DNA from: Neofusicoccum parvum
Taxonomy: Eukaryota; Ascomycota; Dothideomycetes; Botryosphaeriales; Botryosphaeriaceae
Direction: 5' to 3'
DNA length: 64,000 nucleotides
Assembly: GCA_020912385.1 (NCBI GenBank)
Contig: CP087214.1
Location: forward strand, 2,108,001 to 2,172,000
The notes below the pieces were generated by a model. It was not told the DNA's origin, did not search any database, and worked only from the letters and a program-made list of their open reading frames with translations. Positions 22,146 to 33,028 of this stretch are shown one piece after another. Both the position numbers and the translations under genes were made by a program. Numbering within the stretch: position 1 is the first letter of the stretch; each line of letters starts with the position of its first letter.

Positions 22146-23256
22146 TGCTCGTTGAGGCGGGTGGTGAAGATGGATTTGTTTTTTTGAAGAGATGGAGCAA
22201 AACTGTTTCAGGAGGGAGAAATGTTGAGCCTTTATACTGAGCTGGAAAGGACAGAATTCTCCAAGTGTTGTGTGGCAAGTCATCTCGAAGTCTTTGGTTC
22301 AGGGTAAGCCGGTGAGGTGAGCCATGGAACGGCAGCTCAACGTCCCAACACCCTAAAGTCACTTTACGATAGGATTCTAGTGAATTTACAGAGTTTAAAT
22401 TAATCTGTTTCCGTAGATCATGATCAACGTTTAGGGTCTTGACGTGTGCGGGATTGACGTATCTATCCGCATGAATGCGTCCAGTGCCTGTGGTACGTAT
22501 GAGAATCCCATCTTTTGTTCCTAGCTAAATATCGCATTGGGTATTCTAGGCAGCCAAGGAGATGTTATTTGCTTATTTTAATTTTTTTTCCCCGGGAATA
22601 AGACCCGCATAATCGACCTCCATTAAAGCAGAAGTTCATAAACGAACGAATTCTATAGTGTAACCTACAGCATTTCTAGAACCTATGACGACAGACCAGT
22701 CACTTCCCACCTATCAAAGATTTTAGGAATCATATAATGAAGTCCAGATACGAAGAAATATCAGAACAAATCAAGTCGATGGGAACCACCGATGTAGGTA
22801 ACAGTTTCCAGGAACATTTAAACCCAGATGATCAAAAGTTTACAGAGAGATATTGCAGACGACATTAGCACAATGAGGGCATATCATCTGAGCAGGACAA
22901 TGCAATTTGGCCGAGGCGGGTTGAAGCATACGCCTGGATGAGAAAGTCTCCGAGGTTCTGTGAATGCCTAAACTACCAACGGCTCGCACTATGCGGCGGC
23001 AGCATGCACTTGCATAGCCAAACCAATCCTGTTTCTGTCACAAAGCATTTCATTGTCGCGGTGATAGATCGTCTGGCTGCGTTTGGAAGGGCGCTCGCAT
23101 CTTCCCGCATCCCCGTTTCAAATCAAGGCGCACCGCATACTCCCCGTTTGCACCCGCGCCACCCCACCCAAAGCCCTCAAAGACAGCGACGACCACAAAA
23201 TTAGCCTTCCCACGGAGCCAGCTTCTGCCCAATCCAATCCCCACACCACCGGCGCG
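22146..23256. other. AT-rich decayed spacer between two RBR genes
   Basis: 1.1 kb between divergent RBR-like starts. From about 22360 to 22930 it is markedly AT-rich with many TA and TG/CA steps, suggestive of repeat-induced point mutation. No open frame is credible. Weak traces of the fold-back core lie at 22467-22492 and 22915-22940. Confidence 0.5.
22467..22940. repeat. Possible decayed relics of the fold-back family
   Basis: 22467-22492 matches the right-arm core of copy B (20284-20309) at 19 of 26 positions. 22915-22940 shares GTTGAAGCAT plus flanking similarity with the left-arm core. They point away from each other across about 420 AT-rich bases, unlike the compact A and B hairpins. 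The similarity is weak enough that chance cannot be excluded. Confidence 0.3.
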
Positions 23257-25160
23257 ATGGACGACCAATCCGCCGCCCTCATCCTCCAGCTCCAGCTGGA
23301 AGACATCTCCTCGATCCTCGCGTCCGCCAAGGGCAAGGGCCGCGCCGACGACGCCGCAGTCAGCGACCAGGAATACGCGCTCCGTCTGACCCAGCAGGAG
23401 CTCGAAGCCAGCGTGACGATCCTGAACGACCGCGCCATGGGCCAGAGCATCGCGCGCGCCGTCCAGGCCGACCGGCACATCCTGGCGCGCGAGGCCGCGG
23501 CCGAAGAGGCGGCGGCCAGGGACCGGCGGCTGGCGTGCGAGATGGGAGGGCTCCCGGCCGCAGCGACCGACGGCGGAGTCAGCGGTGGCGCGTCTGCCTG
23601 CAACACCGCCGACGAGGGTGCCGACGAGGGTGCCGACGAGGGTGCCGACGATGCAGCGCAAGACGAGTACCTGGCCAAGCTGCTGGCGCTGTACGTGTCC
23701 GAGGCCGACGGGGCCGAGCTGCTCGCCGCCGGCTCGGGCAGCGGTGTCGACGACGAGGGCGCTGCCGGGGGCGAGTCGTCGTCGAGCGGAGCGAAGAAGG
23801 GCGGACAGCGCGCGGCCATCGATCGCCGCTGCGAGGCCTGCCACGACGAGAAGAAGTTCTTCGACGTCGCGACGCTGCCGCACTGCCGCCACGACTACTG
23901 CCGCGACTGCCTGGACCTGCTCTTCCGCCTGTCCATGACCGACGAGAGTCTCTTCCCTCCACGCTGCTGCCGGCAGCCCATCCAGCTTCGCGACGTGCGC
24001 GTCTTCCTGTCGGCGGAGACCGCTGGGGAGTTTGAGGAGAGGAGGCCGGAGTTGGAGACGCCCAACAGGACGTACTGCCATCTTGCCGCCTGCTCTGCCT
24101 GGATCCCGCCGCGGGATATTTCGGACGAGGTGGGCCGGTGTCCAGCGTGCGCGGCGGCGACGTGCACGATCTGCAAGGCCGCAGCGCACGATGGGGAATG
24201 CCCCAACGACGAGGCAACGCAGATGCTGCTGCGCATGGCGGATGAAAGTGGTTGGCAGCGATGCTACAACTGCCGCCGTGTTGTTGAGCTGGACGTTGGC
24301 TGTTATCACATGAGGTATGTAACGTCCGCTTGAGCCGTGCCCCGTACAGGTTACTGATTTCGCTGGTGAGTAGTTGTCGTTGTGGTGCGCAGTTCTGCTA
24401 TGGCTGTGGTGAGCGTTGGAAAACCTGCGCCTGTCCGCAGTGGGAGGAGGAGATGTTGTACAGACAAGCGGCCCAAATCGACCAGCGACTGCGGCTTGCA
24501 GCACCTGGTCTTTTTGCATTGCTTTTCCCTGACGCAGCGCCTGTCCCTGATGCAGCGCCTGTCCCTGATGCAGCGCCTGTCCCTGACGCACCGCCCGTCC
24601 AGCCTATAGCACCTGCTCTTCCTGCGCAGTGGGAAGACGGGATGTTGCACAGACTAGTTGCCCAAATCGACCGGCTGCGGCTTGCAGCAACTGCTCTTCA
24701 TGCAGCGCATGTCCCTGACGCAGCGCCTGTCCCTGACGCAGCGCCTATCCCTGACGCACCGCCCGTCCAGCCCGCAGCACCCGCTGGGCGCGACCTCCCC
24801 ACACCAGAACCGGAGGACACCGATCATCAACCGGAGGAACGCGGTCCGCCGCCGCCGGAAGAGGACTTGGCTGTGGAAGAGCTCCCCGTTCGCCCCGCAC
24901 CTGCGCTGCCGAGGGGGTTGCAGGAAATGAGCGAGCTTCTCGCGGTGGCTACCGAAGTCCACGCTGGGCTGCAAGACTGGAACTTGGACGCCATCCTGCA
25001 GCACCTGCGCCAGAACCACGAGTGCACGCACCAGCGCTGGAGCTTCGTTCGGGGCCGGCACCGGTGCGAGGGGTGCTCCCACACGCTGCCGCAGTACATT
25101 TTCGAGTGCCGGCAGTGCAGGGTGAGGGCGTGCAACCGGTGCAGGTGGAACCGGTTGTAG
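23257..25160 (+). CDS. RBR-type (RING-IBR-RING) E3 ubiquitin ligase-like protein
   Basis: Two exons (23257-24314, 24374-25160) give about 614 residues. An N-terminal helical part includes ALILQLQLEDI and a triple ADEG repeat (~118-130). RING1 spans about 192-238 (CEAC to CCRQPI) and IBR about 270-316. RING2 starts at CYNC (336); Cys349 in the GCYHM motif matches the catalytic Cys of RBR ligases, followed by CRCGAQFCYGCGERW. A linker repeats VPDAAP units. The C-terminal ~45 residues carry further Cys/His pairs (CEGC, CRQCRVRACNRCR). RBR ligases accept ubiquitin on RING2 before passing it to a substrate, which is unknown here. The intron ends in tandem possible acceptors (GAGTAG). The gene is divergent from a degraded relative. 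Confidence 0.88.
24450..24790 (+). repeat. In-frame minisatellite and segmental duplication in the RBR gene
   Basis: An 18-base unit encoding PDAAPV is repeated about four times near 24530-24600 and about three times near 24714-24770. Each array lies in a larger duplicated block that begins with a QIDxRLRLAA phrase and ends DAPPVQP. Both levels keep the reading frame, so length variation between strains would be tolerated. Confidence 0.8.
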
Positions 25161-25532
25161 ACCCGGGGACTCTTGGGTGGTCCACAGAGGTAGCGGCAGC
25201 GGTACAGGAAAATTGGATGCAGAGAAGTAACGGTAGCGGTACGGATGGTCTGGATAGAATTGGGGACCGGGTGTAGGCGGGTTTCCTTTGACTTGGGGGC
25301 ACTCTTTGACAGCACTTCGATGGCAGCAGCACTGTAGATCCGTTAGTTATAACCCAGAATACTGACTACTCACTCGGCCATGACATGCTATCATGAGGTT
25401 TATAGTTTCTTGTGCTCCACACTAGTCACTCCTCCTTCTCACGGGATCCGCTGTTTTCAGTCATCAATCAACAGCATAATTCATTTCTATCCAAACCTTC
25501 TATAAACCCCAACCCAACATCCAACCACAACC
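25161..25532. other. Convergent 3' region, RBR gene / RNase T2
   Basis: 372 bases between two opposed stop codons, moderately AT-rich, with no gene recognised. Confidence 0.55.
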
Positions 25533-26944
25533 CTATGCGCTCCACGTGATCACAAACTGCACGTCGTGATCACTCGTGTAGACGGTGCCCTGCGTCGTAC
25601 CCGACGGGACCGAATCAGCGTAGAAAGCCGTGTTGCCATCATACGCCAAGTCGCCGTCCACGGCGGTGAAGACGGTGGCAGTGCTGACGCTGGAGCCGCA
25701 GGTGAGCTGGCCGGAAGAGATCGCGCACTTGCCCTTGCTGCTGGACAGGGTGAAGCCATCGCCTGTTACTCGTTAGTTTCTTTATTCATCCGTCTACGAG
25801 ATGCTGTGATGACATACCGCTGGCAGCAGCCGTGAAGCTGGCGCACGTGCCGGTCGTGTACCAGGTACCGGCGGAGATAATACAGCCGTTCTGGGATCCA
25901 TCGACCTCAACCATCAGGCTTCCCTTGCCGGAGAAGGCGCCGCCGGTGCTGGTCGGGGAGGTGGTGGTCGTCGTCGACGTGGGACCAGTGGTGGTGGAGG
26001 TGCTGCCGCCAGAGCTCTTGGGGAGGTACTTGACGCCCGTGCTCGGGCAGGTGGACTTTGTTCCGTCGGGCTCGGCGGCGACGAAATCGCCGGTCTGGAC
26101 GGAGCCGCGAACGCTGTAGTGGTACCAGATCTCGTTCAGAGCCCCACTGGAGCAGCCGAGAGTGACCTCCTGGCCGTGCTTGGCCTTGAGAGCAGCCTGG
26201 ATTTGTGCCGAGGTGTACGTCTTCGACGAAGAAGGCGTGATACCGGCAGCAGACAGCCACTACAGATGATCCTTATTAGCGCTTGACCAGACGCCACCCT
26301 CTTGTCCACTACTAACCTCATAGGACGGCAGGGTCTTGAAGAGCTCCACAGCCTTGTCAAAGAAGTCTGGCACCTCCTGAGTCGGCGTGTAGTCATCATA
26401 GCACGACGGCTTCAACGTCGAGATACAGGTGCCGTGCTTGCCCCACTCATGCTCCCAGAAAGTCTCATCGTCTCCTGAATAGTCCTTCCAGTATGTCTGC
26501 ATGTACGACAGCGTGTCCGTGTCGCTGAAACCCTTCAGGATATCGGTGATGTTCGTATAAGCCCTCTTCGAGTCGCACGAGGCGTCATAGGTGCCATCGC
26601 AGTGGTCAGGCCTGTCTCGCACCATACACATAAGCTTCCCGTCATGCAGCCACAAAGCTTAGCCTCCGGGGGGATTCATCATACCAGAGACCGTGGATAG
26701 TCCACGAATCGACAGGACCGGTGACGGGGTTGGTGTCCCAGAATTGGGTCAGCAGGAGCTGGCCGCCGGGGGCGTTGAAGCAGCACAGGTCCTCGACGAC
26801 GGTGGTGTTCTGGCACGACAGCTGCGGGTTCGAGCAGGTGGCCGGCTCGCCGCCGCGGACGCTGGCGCCCGAGCCCAGCAGGACCTGGGCGCCGCCGAGG
26901 GCGAGCTTGGAGACGGTGCGGAGCGAGGGGAGGGAGGACGCCAT
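25533..26944 (-). CDS. Secreted ribonuclease T2 (Rny1-like)
   Basis: Four exons (26944-26685, 26611-26317, 26259-25818, 25762-25533) give about 408 residues. The N-terminus (LALGGAQVLLGSGAS) is a moderate signal peptide. Both catalytic blocks are present: SWTIHGLWPDHC with His84, and FWEHEWGKHGTC with His141, Glu142 and His146. Paired Cys near 37-55 fit the fungal T2 disulfides. A Ser/Thr linker near the middle leads to a C-terminal ~110-residue domain like that of yeast Rny1. The enzyme cleaves single-stranded RNA through a 2',3'-cyclic phosphate, in the vacuole or outside the cell. An in-frame ATG at 27025 is less likely because the signal peptide begins at 26944. Confidence 0.93.
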
Positions 26945-27854
26945 GCTGCCGAGCTGCTGTGGTACTATCCGCGGGGCTGCCTCAGCGGCGGCGCGCGCCG
27001 CATTATGTAGTGCTTGGGCGGGCATGGCTTGTTTGGTTGCAAGGCGAGGACGGGTGGAGCAGTTCGGTGCCGACAGGGTTCGTTCGCGAGCTCCCTTCTC
27101 TGTGGGTGGTGGGCCGGTCTGCGTAACGAGATTTGGGGCAGCGGCCGGTCGGGAGGATAGTGATGCTAGGGATGGATCAGGTAGGTCGTAGGAGGCGGTC
27201 TATGGGATTGCCCGCCAGTCGATTGCACGGAGCGCCGACCTGACGCGTGACGTCGAGGGCTGCTAATCAGGACGGCGGCCAATGACGGGCCGGAAGCGCG
27301 CTTGAAACACCACATGGCCGACGAGCGCATAGATGAGAGGCAGATGAGAGGAACGATCGGCAGGCACCATGACGCTGAGGTGCGACCGCGAAACATCGAG
27401 GCATTCGGGCTTGCCGACAGCCTGGTGGCTGTGGAGAGAGTCAGGGCAGACCCGCATGGCGGCGGCGCGTCAGGACATCTTGCACCTGCTTCATTGGGCG
27501 CCGAGCTCGGCGATCTCCCGTCGCGAGGAGCTTATTGGGTCTCGGACTTACCATCCACTCCCGAGCTGCCTGCGAAGCCAAATTGCAAGTGCATGCTCGA
27601 GGTGAGTCTACCTAGAGTGGCAAAGGGACATAGAAACAGGGACGCTGTCAAACATCAGCAAGTCTGGAGTTGGGGTTGACCCGCGTGCGAACAGCCAACA
27701 GGACTCACTTCCAGACTTCACGGACGATAGCTCTTCGGTGACCGCCGTACTCCTACTACGACTCTCTATCTTCATGTCCGTATATTAGGCTAACACAGCT
27801 TACACGCAATCTCTGCTATCTCCTGCCAAAAGCACAAACGCCATCGCGCGCCAC
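26945..27854. other. Intergenic region, no gene recognised
   Basis: 910 bases between the RNase T2 start and the DUF3431 gene's stop. Short open frames on both strands show no family resemblance. Confidence 0.55.
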
Positions 27855-29505
27855 CTAAAACCCGTCGCCCTCCTGCCACAGCCTCCCGACCTCCAACGCC
27901 CGGTTATACGGGTCGCTTCCCCTCAAGAACGCACTCCGCCTATCATCGTCGACCGCCTGACGCGCCTGCTCGAGCATGGTCTGGTAGTCGACCGGCCACG
28001 TCGCGTTCCCGCCGGCCTCGATCTGGCTGCCGCTCATGGCCTGCAGCACGTCGACGTGCGCCTTCTTGGCGTAGTAGTCCTCGTACGCCGTCTCGCCGCC
28101 GAAGCAGACGCCGTACAGGTCGCAGTAGCAGACGTGCTCCTTCGGGCACAGCTGCGGCACCCCCAGCCAGATGTACTGGTACAGGTACTCCCACACCCGC
28201 CCCGACAGCCGGTCCTCCAGCGTCGTGTACCGCAGCCATCGCTGGAAGTGCACGTACTGCGCCCTCGGCAGCATGCGGATGCGCTCGCGCGAGACGGCGA
28301 ACTGCCCGCAGCACGGTTGCGACAGCACCTCCGGCACGTCTTCGGCCGGGAGGATCTCCATCCACGCGTCCGCGAAGATGGCTTCCTCGGGGACGGCCCA
28401 GTCGCTGTTGTTCTTGGCTATGGGGAAGACGTGGTCCGGGCAGCTTGGGTATCGGTGGCAGCGGAGGTTGACGTAGCCTGGTTGCATTGTTAGCGCGAAG
28501 CTTCTGTGAGAACTCAAGGCACGCTTACCTTCGCGGACGACCTTCCGAAGGTTGAGATGCTTGAGCATTTCTGCAGAACTCATGTCCAGCAGCTCGTTGT
28601 TGTGCCAGGCCAGCTCATGCGCGTGCATGAAGATGCAGATTTCGGGCAATTCGTCGTAGAAGTCGACGATGAAGGTCAGGTAGGCCATCACCTCATGGCC
28701 CTTGTTCGCCGGCAGAATGTATGGTTCTACAGGCTTGTCTACCGTGTATATCGCCTTTTGCAGAAGCGGGTCATTTCCGAAGACCTGATCAATCCAATTG
28801 ATGTCTTCTTTGGTTGTGCGGGGTATTACAAGCGCGCGGCTATACTTATGCTCTGGAGGCTGAGGCGTGACAGTCTCAAAGGACAAGTGCGAAATCACAG
28901 CATATGAACTCTGAAGGAGTTGAAATTAGGTGACCGCACTCAACAAATGGCTGCATGAGGTTACTCACCGAGGCAGTCGATGGTTCTGGCTCTGCCGTTT
29001 CTGCGGCTGGCGACTCCGTTGTTGAGGGATCTATTAACGTGTCTGTTGATGTTGCCGTTGCCAGTTCCTCCATAAAGGTTTCTGTTGGAGAAGTTTCCGT
29101 GGCAGTTGTGTCCAGTCTCATGAGATCATAAATATAATTTCCACTGACTTCGGTCAGGGAGGTGACTTGGTCTGCTGAGGCCTCATCTTTCATGTTTCCA
29201 GCTTCAATAGCCGCAGGGTCATCGCTGGAAGCGATGTCCAGAACGCCGGCTTGAACAAGTGCCGCTAATTGATCTTTCAGATGCTCGTAGTAGTCGGTGG
29301 GCGTGCTGTCCTCGGAGGTTGTTGTGTCCGGTATGAGTTGCTCGAAAGGATCGTGCACATGGTCGAGATGATGATGTTCTATATGTTGCGGGTGATCCTC
29401 GAATTGGCGCGTTCGCACGTCTTTGTGGACATGATGTACGAAGATGAGGAAGAAAATTATTGCAAAAGCAACGATAGCAAACTGTTTATGACGGTGCGTA
29501 ATCAT
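27855..29505 (-). CDS. Membrane-anchored DUF3431 family protein
   Basis: Three exons (29505-28969, 28910-28529, 28477-27855) give about 513 residues. A short basic N-terminus precedes one hydrophobic segment (FAIVAFAIIFFLIFV, ~9-23), suggesting a type II anchor. Then comes a His- and Asp-rich stretch (HIEHHHLDHVHDP) and a Thr/Glu/Ser stalk to ~180. The rest is the DUF3431 domain, with RALVIPRTTKEDINWIDQVF, ICIFMHAHELAWHN, GYVNLRCHRYPSCPDH and QPCCGQFAVSRERI. Its fold is thought to resemble glycosyltransferases, but activity is not established. The second intron is 51 bases, in frame and stop-free, so its retention would add 17 residues. The start was chosen as the first ATG before the anchor. 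Confidence 0.87.
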
Positions 29506-30246
29506 TGTGAGGAGGCCGGAGCCATAGAGAGATTGGCAATCATGAGCAGACGTATTCAAGAAACTAGAGTTGATAAAACAATGAGCGGGGAGGCGACTGA
29601 TAGAATGAAGCCTGCGCAGGGGCTAGAATTGAGACGTGGTGGAATGCAGCGCGTTGCCACATGGGTACAAGCAAGGGTATCGACAACGTTCACTTGCAGT
29701 CACGCAGCAGGAAGAAGGTAACTTCCGTAACGAAGAGTCCTGCAGGATGGATCGAAGTCTTTATGATGAGTAAATCTGTCATTTTTCAATGTTGGAACGG
29801 TGCATCTTGGCGGCAAAGTCTTGTCGATGTGAGGGAAATGCTGAAATGTATCCCAAGTCAATCCAGGGATACATTGCCGTTGTTATTTCGTCTGAAGAAT
29901 TCCAGGGCTGCAGCTTTTCCAGTAAAAGAATTGAGCATCGTTTACTCGGAGGACAGATGCGAGGAAGCCACGATATCCATGCGGATTGCCTAGCGAGGTT
30001 AGCTGGTATCAAAATGTGTTCTCTCAATCCGCATGGTACTCTTTGAGCTACAGGAGAAATTAGTAATTAGTAGCGACTGCCATCGAGGACGCGTCGGAGA
30101 GATGGGAAGCAGAGGTGCGGGGAGAGAGGGCGGACTGAGGACATCTCCGACGCGCGACATGACTCGCACCATGCAGAAAGCTCAACTCCAAACAACGCGC
30201 CCGCAACCACTCGCGCGTGCGAACTGCGACCCCAGCCCCTGCAACG
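29506..30246. other. Divergent promoter region, DUF3431 / ELYS-like genes
   Basis: 741 bases between opposed starts with no gene recognised and no distinct element. Confidence 0.55.
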
Positions 30247-31359
30247 ATGCTCGACATCAACGACTTTGAGGCGGTCTTCGCCTCAGACGCCATCGGCGGC
30301 GACATCTACCCCCATGCCGTCGTTAACGCCATCCGCGGTAACCGTCGCACCCTCGGCGGCTCTCTGTTCTTCGACAAGCTGCTCGCCCAGCTGCACGTCA
30401 AGAGTAATTGGCTCCACCTATTACACCCTCCTCACAGCAATGCTAACGATTGGCCATCCAGGCGGTTACTTGTACCCTCCCGCCAAGAATGCAGACCTGC
30501 GCGAGCTCCACGAGCGCATCACCACCGCTCCGATCGCCGACCACTACAAGCAATCGCTCCTCTTCTACCTCCTCAAAGACAGCAGCGGCGAAGGCGAAAC
30601 GCGCGCCGAAGACTTCGCCAAAGCCGTCTGCCTGCCCCGCAAGTACTGGGTGGTCATCGAAGGCCTCTGGCACATGGACCGCCTGCAATTCAGCGTACGC
30701 CTGCTCCCCTCCACCGCGCACCCCCAGCCACCGCACAGTACCTTTTTGACCTAACACCCCAGACGCCGCGGCAGAACGCGCTGGAGTCGCTGACGCACCC
30801 GTCGCTGCTGCCCACGTTCCCGGAAGACGTGCTCAAGGTGCTGCTCGAGCACTCGCCCGACCAGGGCGCGCACCTGCCGCTGGCGTACTACAACACGGTG
30901 CGGCCGCCGCTGACGGACCCGGAGCTGCAGCGCGCCTACTTCCGCTACCTGACCGCGCTGAGCGTCACGCAGAGCTACTTCTTCGCCCGCACGCAGCCGG
31001 AGCAGGACCGCCGGGCGCTGCTGGAGATGCTGGTCCAGGAGGCCATGGCCCACGACAACCGCGAGGAGCGCGCGCAGCGCACCGAGGAGCTGGTCGACCT
31101 GCCGCTGACCGAGGAGGAGGAGCGCTGGTTCGAGGAGTTTCTGCTCGAGGGCAAGGGCAGGTCGCTGCATGCTTCGCGCGACACTGTCATGGCTAGGAGG
31201 CTTGCTACCGGCAGGTACCCCGATGCCGTTGATGTTGGCAAGCCATTGACTGGCAGGAGATTTAATGACGTTACGTGGGATGGGGTCAAAGACATCTTGG
31301 GCGCCGGCCTGGGTTCCAGGGCCGCAGAGGGTGTCTTCAAGATGGCGGAATTTGATTAA
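30247..31359 (+). CDS. ELYS-like nuclear pore complex assembly protein
   Basis: Three exons (30247-30403, 30462-30694, 30763-31359) give about 328 residues. The N-terminus MLDINDFEAVFA and the block YPPAKNADLRELHERI...DHYKQSLLFYLLKD match the small fungal ELYS-like family (nuclear pore assembly domain). Helical repeats follow (LESLTHPSLLPTFPEDVLKVLL). The family binds the outer-ring (Nup107-160 type) subcomplex and helps place it at chromatin or the nuclear envelope. The C-terminal ~60 residues hold a basic, RRFNDVTWDGVKDILG-type motif. Introns are 58 and 68 bases. The second junction (FS/TP) is placed by frame and splice sites. Confidence 0.85.
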   Translation: MLDINDFEAVFASDAIGGDIYPHAVVNAIRGNRRTLGGSLFFDKLLAQLHVKSNWLHLLHPPHSNANDWPSRRLLVPSRQECRPARAPRAHHHRSDRRPLQAIAPLLPPQRQQRRRRNARRRLRQSRLPAPQVLGGHRRPLAHGPPAIQRTPAPLHRAPPATAQYLFDLTPQTPRQNALESLTHPSLLPTFPEDVLKVLLEHSPDQGAHLPLAYYNTVRPPLTDPELQRAYFRYLTALSVTQSYFFARTQPEQDRRALLEMLVQEAMAHDNREERAQRTEELVDLPLTEEEERWFEEFLLEGKGRSLHASRDTVMARRLATGRYPDAVDVGKPLTGRRFNDVTWDGVKDILGAGLGSRAAEGVFKMAEFD

Positions 31360-31745
31360 ACGCGCGATGGATAATACCCACGAGCAAAAGCATAGCGTAT
31401 GGCGCTGCGGCGTTGGTGGGCAGACATGTTGGAAATGGCTCATTCGGTTCAACAAAACAATTGGAATTACGTCAGGGTTCACGGATTGCGGTTCACGAGC
31501 GAAGCAAAGAATTGCAGAGGATTGAAAGTGTCTTTTGCAAGAAGCTTGTTGCATTTCAGCTGGCAAGCTTCTGATTGTCATTTCCCCATTTTACAGGTTC
31601 TCGTCCGGGCCCTTGAACACCGTGATATCATGACGTTCCACCATTTTTCTCGGGAATCGTGCCTCAACCGAGCCTGCAAATAACCCACGACGCCCCACGT
31701 AGATTGAAGAAGCCGAACTTTTAATCACCAATCCAGATAGTAAAT
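31360..31745. other. Convergent 3' region, ELYS-like / eS26
   Basis: 386 bases between opposed stops with no gene recognised. Confidence 0.55.
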
Positions 31746-32336
31746 TTAGTTGGCCTTAGCGGTCTGCTGGGGGGTGATCTTCTTGCCGTCCTTGTTGTAC
31801 CTGATCCTGGGCGGGGGGGCACGGTTGCGGCGACCCTCACGGGAGCGGACACTGGTTCCGCGTCAGCTTGACTCAGAGCAGAGGTGCAGCATGGCAGCAT
31901 CAACATACCGGACGATCTTGCCGTGGATAGCGCACGAGACGCAGTACTGGAGCTTGAGGTACATCTTGGGGACGGTGTACTCAGGGAAGACGGAGGCATC
32001 CGAGATATCACCTGAATAAGTGAAGCGATGTTAGCATCGCATTCCGCCAAGGATCTTCTCAATCTCCTGCTCCAAACCCTCCAACGGAGCCGAATATTGT
32101 ATTTGTGCGATGGGGGTGTGCGGTGGACGTACGGATGGCGGCGGACTCGACCATGTTGCGGATGGTGAATCTCTTGATCGCCTTGTCCTTGGGAGTGCAA
32201 CGCGAGCAGTTGGAGCAGCGGATCGGCTTGACGTGGCCGCGGCCCTTCTTGTTGCGGCCGCTGGAGCGCTGTTAGCAAGCGGTCTCGTGGATGCGGTGGA
32301 GGGGAAATCGTACTTGGAAGCTCTCTTCTTGACCAT
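31746..32336 (-). CDS. RPS26: 40S ribosomal protein eS26
   Basis: Four exons (32336-32314, 32260-32133, 32011-31909, 31851-31746) give 119 residues, the standard eS26 length. The mature protein reads [20 protein letters not shown], then the zinc-site Cys pair RCSNCSRC, then [13 protein letters not shown] with the second Cys pair, and a basic C-terminus [13 protein letters not shown]. It sits near the mRNA exit channel of the small subunit. The first exon is only 23 bases and the introns are 53, 121 and 57 bases, a pattern usual for fungal ribosomal protein genes. Very secure. Confidence 0.98.
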
Positions 32337-33028
32337 TTTGACTGAACCTGCGCGTGTCAGTGCATTGGCGCTGCAATGGAGAGGCGCCGCAGCATACCTG
32401 TCGAGAAATCTGCTCAAAAGTCCAGGTGGGGGGTTGGTGTCGTCGTTGGTCGCGGCTGAAGGTGTGCGCGTTGTCGTTTCTCTCCGGTTGTGTGTTCGCT
32501 AAACTCTGCCGTCCTTTACCCGGAAACGAGGTAAGCTCGCGCAGGAGTAAATGCTGCCTTGATGCCTTGATGCCTGGGTGCCTTGACGCCTGATCAGGAG
32601 GATCCCTGACCGCCTTTCTCCTGCCCCTGTCCCGTGGGCTGGGGCGGAAAGAGTGCTGCTATCTGCGCAACGCGTGACGGGCGCCAAGTGCAGGGGTCCC
32701 AGCACGCGGTCATTCAAACTCGAAATGTTATGATTTGTTGTCCACGCAGGCGCGGCCTATCAAGCACCCTGCAACACATCTCGTCGCGCTGGCCTGCTCC
32801 GCTCTCGGCTCCGCCTCCAGCTTCTCGAAGAAAAATCTTGTGTCTGGTCGTCTTGGTCGCGGGGCATCGGGAGCCAGCAAAGCGCGGTCGAGATTCGTCT
32901 CCAAATATTGGCAAGGCCGGACCCCATCTCCCTTCCTCGGACAACACACCCGCATCGCCGGCCCACAACACGGTCCTCTTTCACACCACCGCAGCTCCAT
33001 CTTCCTCTGCATCTGGTGAAAATTCCAA
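32337..33028. other. Divergent promoter region, eS26 / CBS-PB1 gene
   Basis: 692 bases between opposed starts. It includes a short tandem repeat (listed separately) about 215 bases upstream of the eS26 start. Otherwise nothing recognised. Confidence 0.55.
32553..32590. repeat. Short tandem repeat upstream of eS26
   Basis: Four imperfect 9-12 base units of the form TGCCTTGA / TGCCTGGG follow one another. They may be a simple microsatellite or bind a regulator; the sequence alone cannot say. Confidence 0.6.

Noticed and set aside
23050..24591. 513-codon minus-strand frame
   Set aside because: Antisense shadow of the RBR gene caused by GC bias at third positions; no protein motif.
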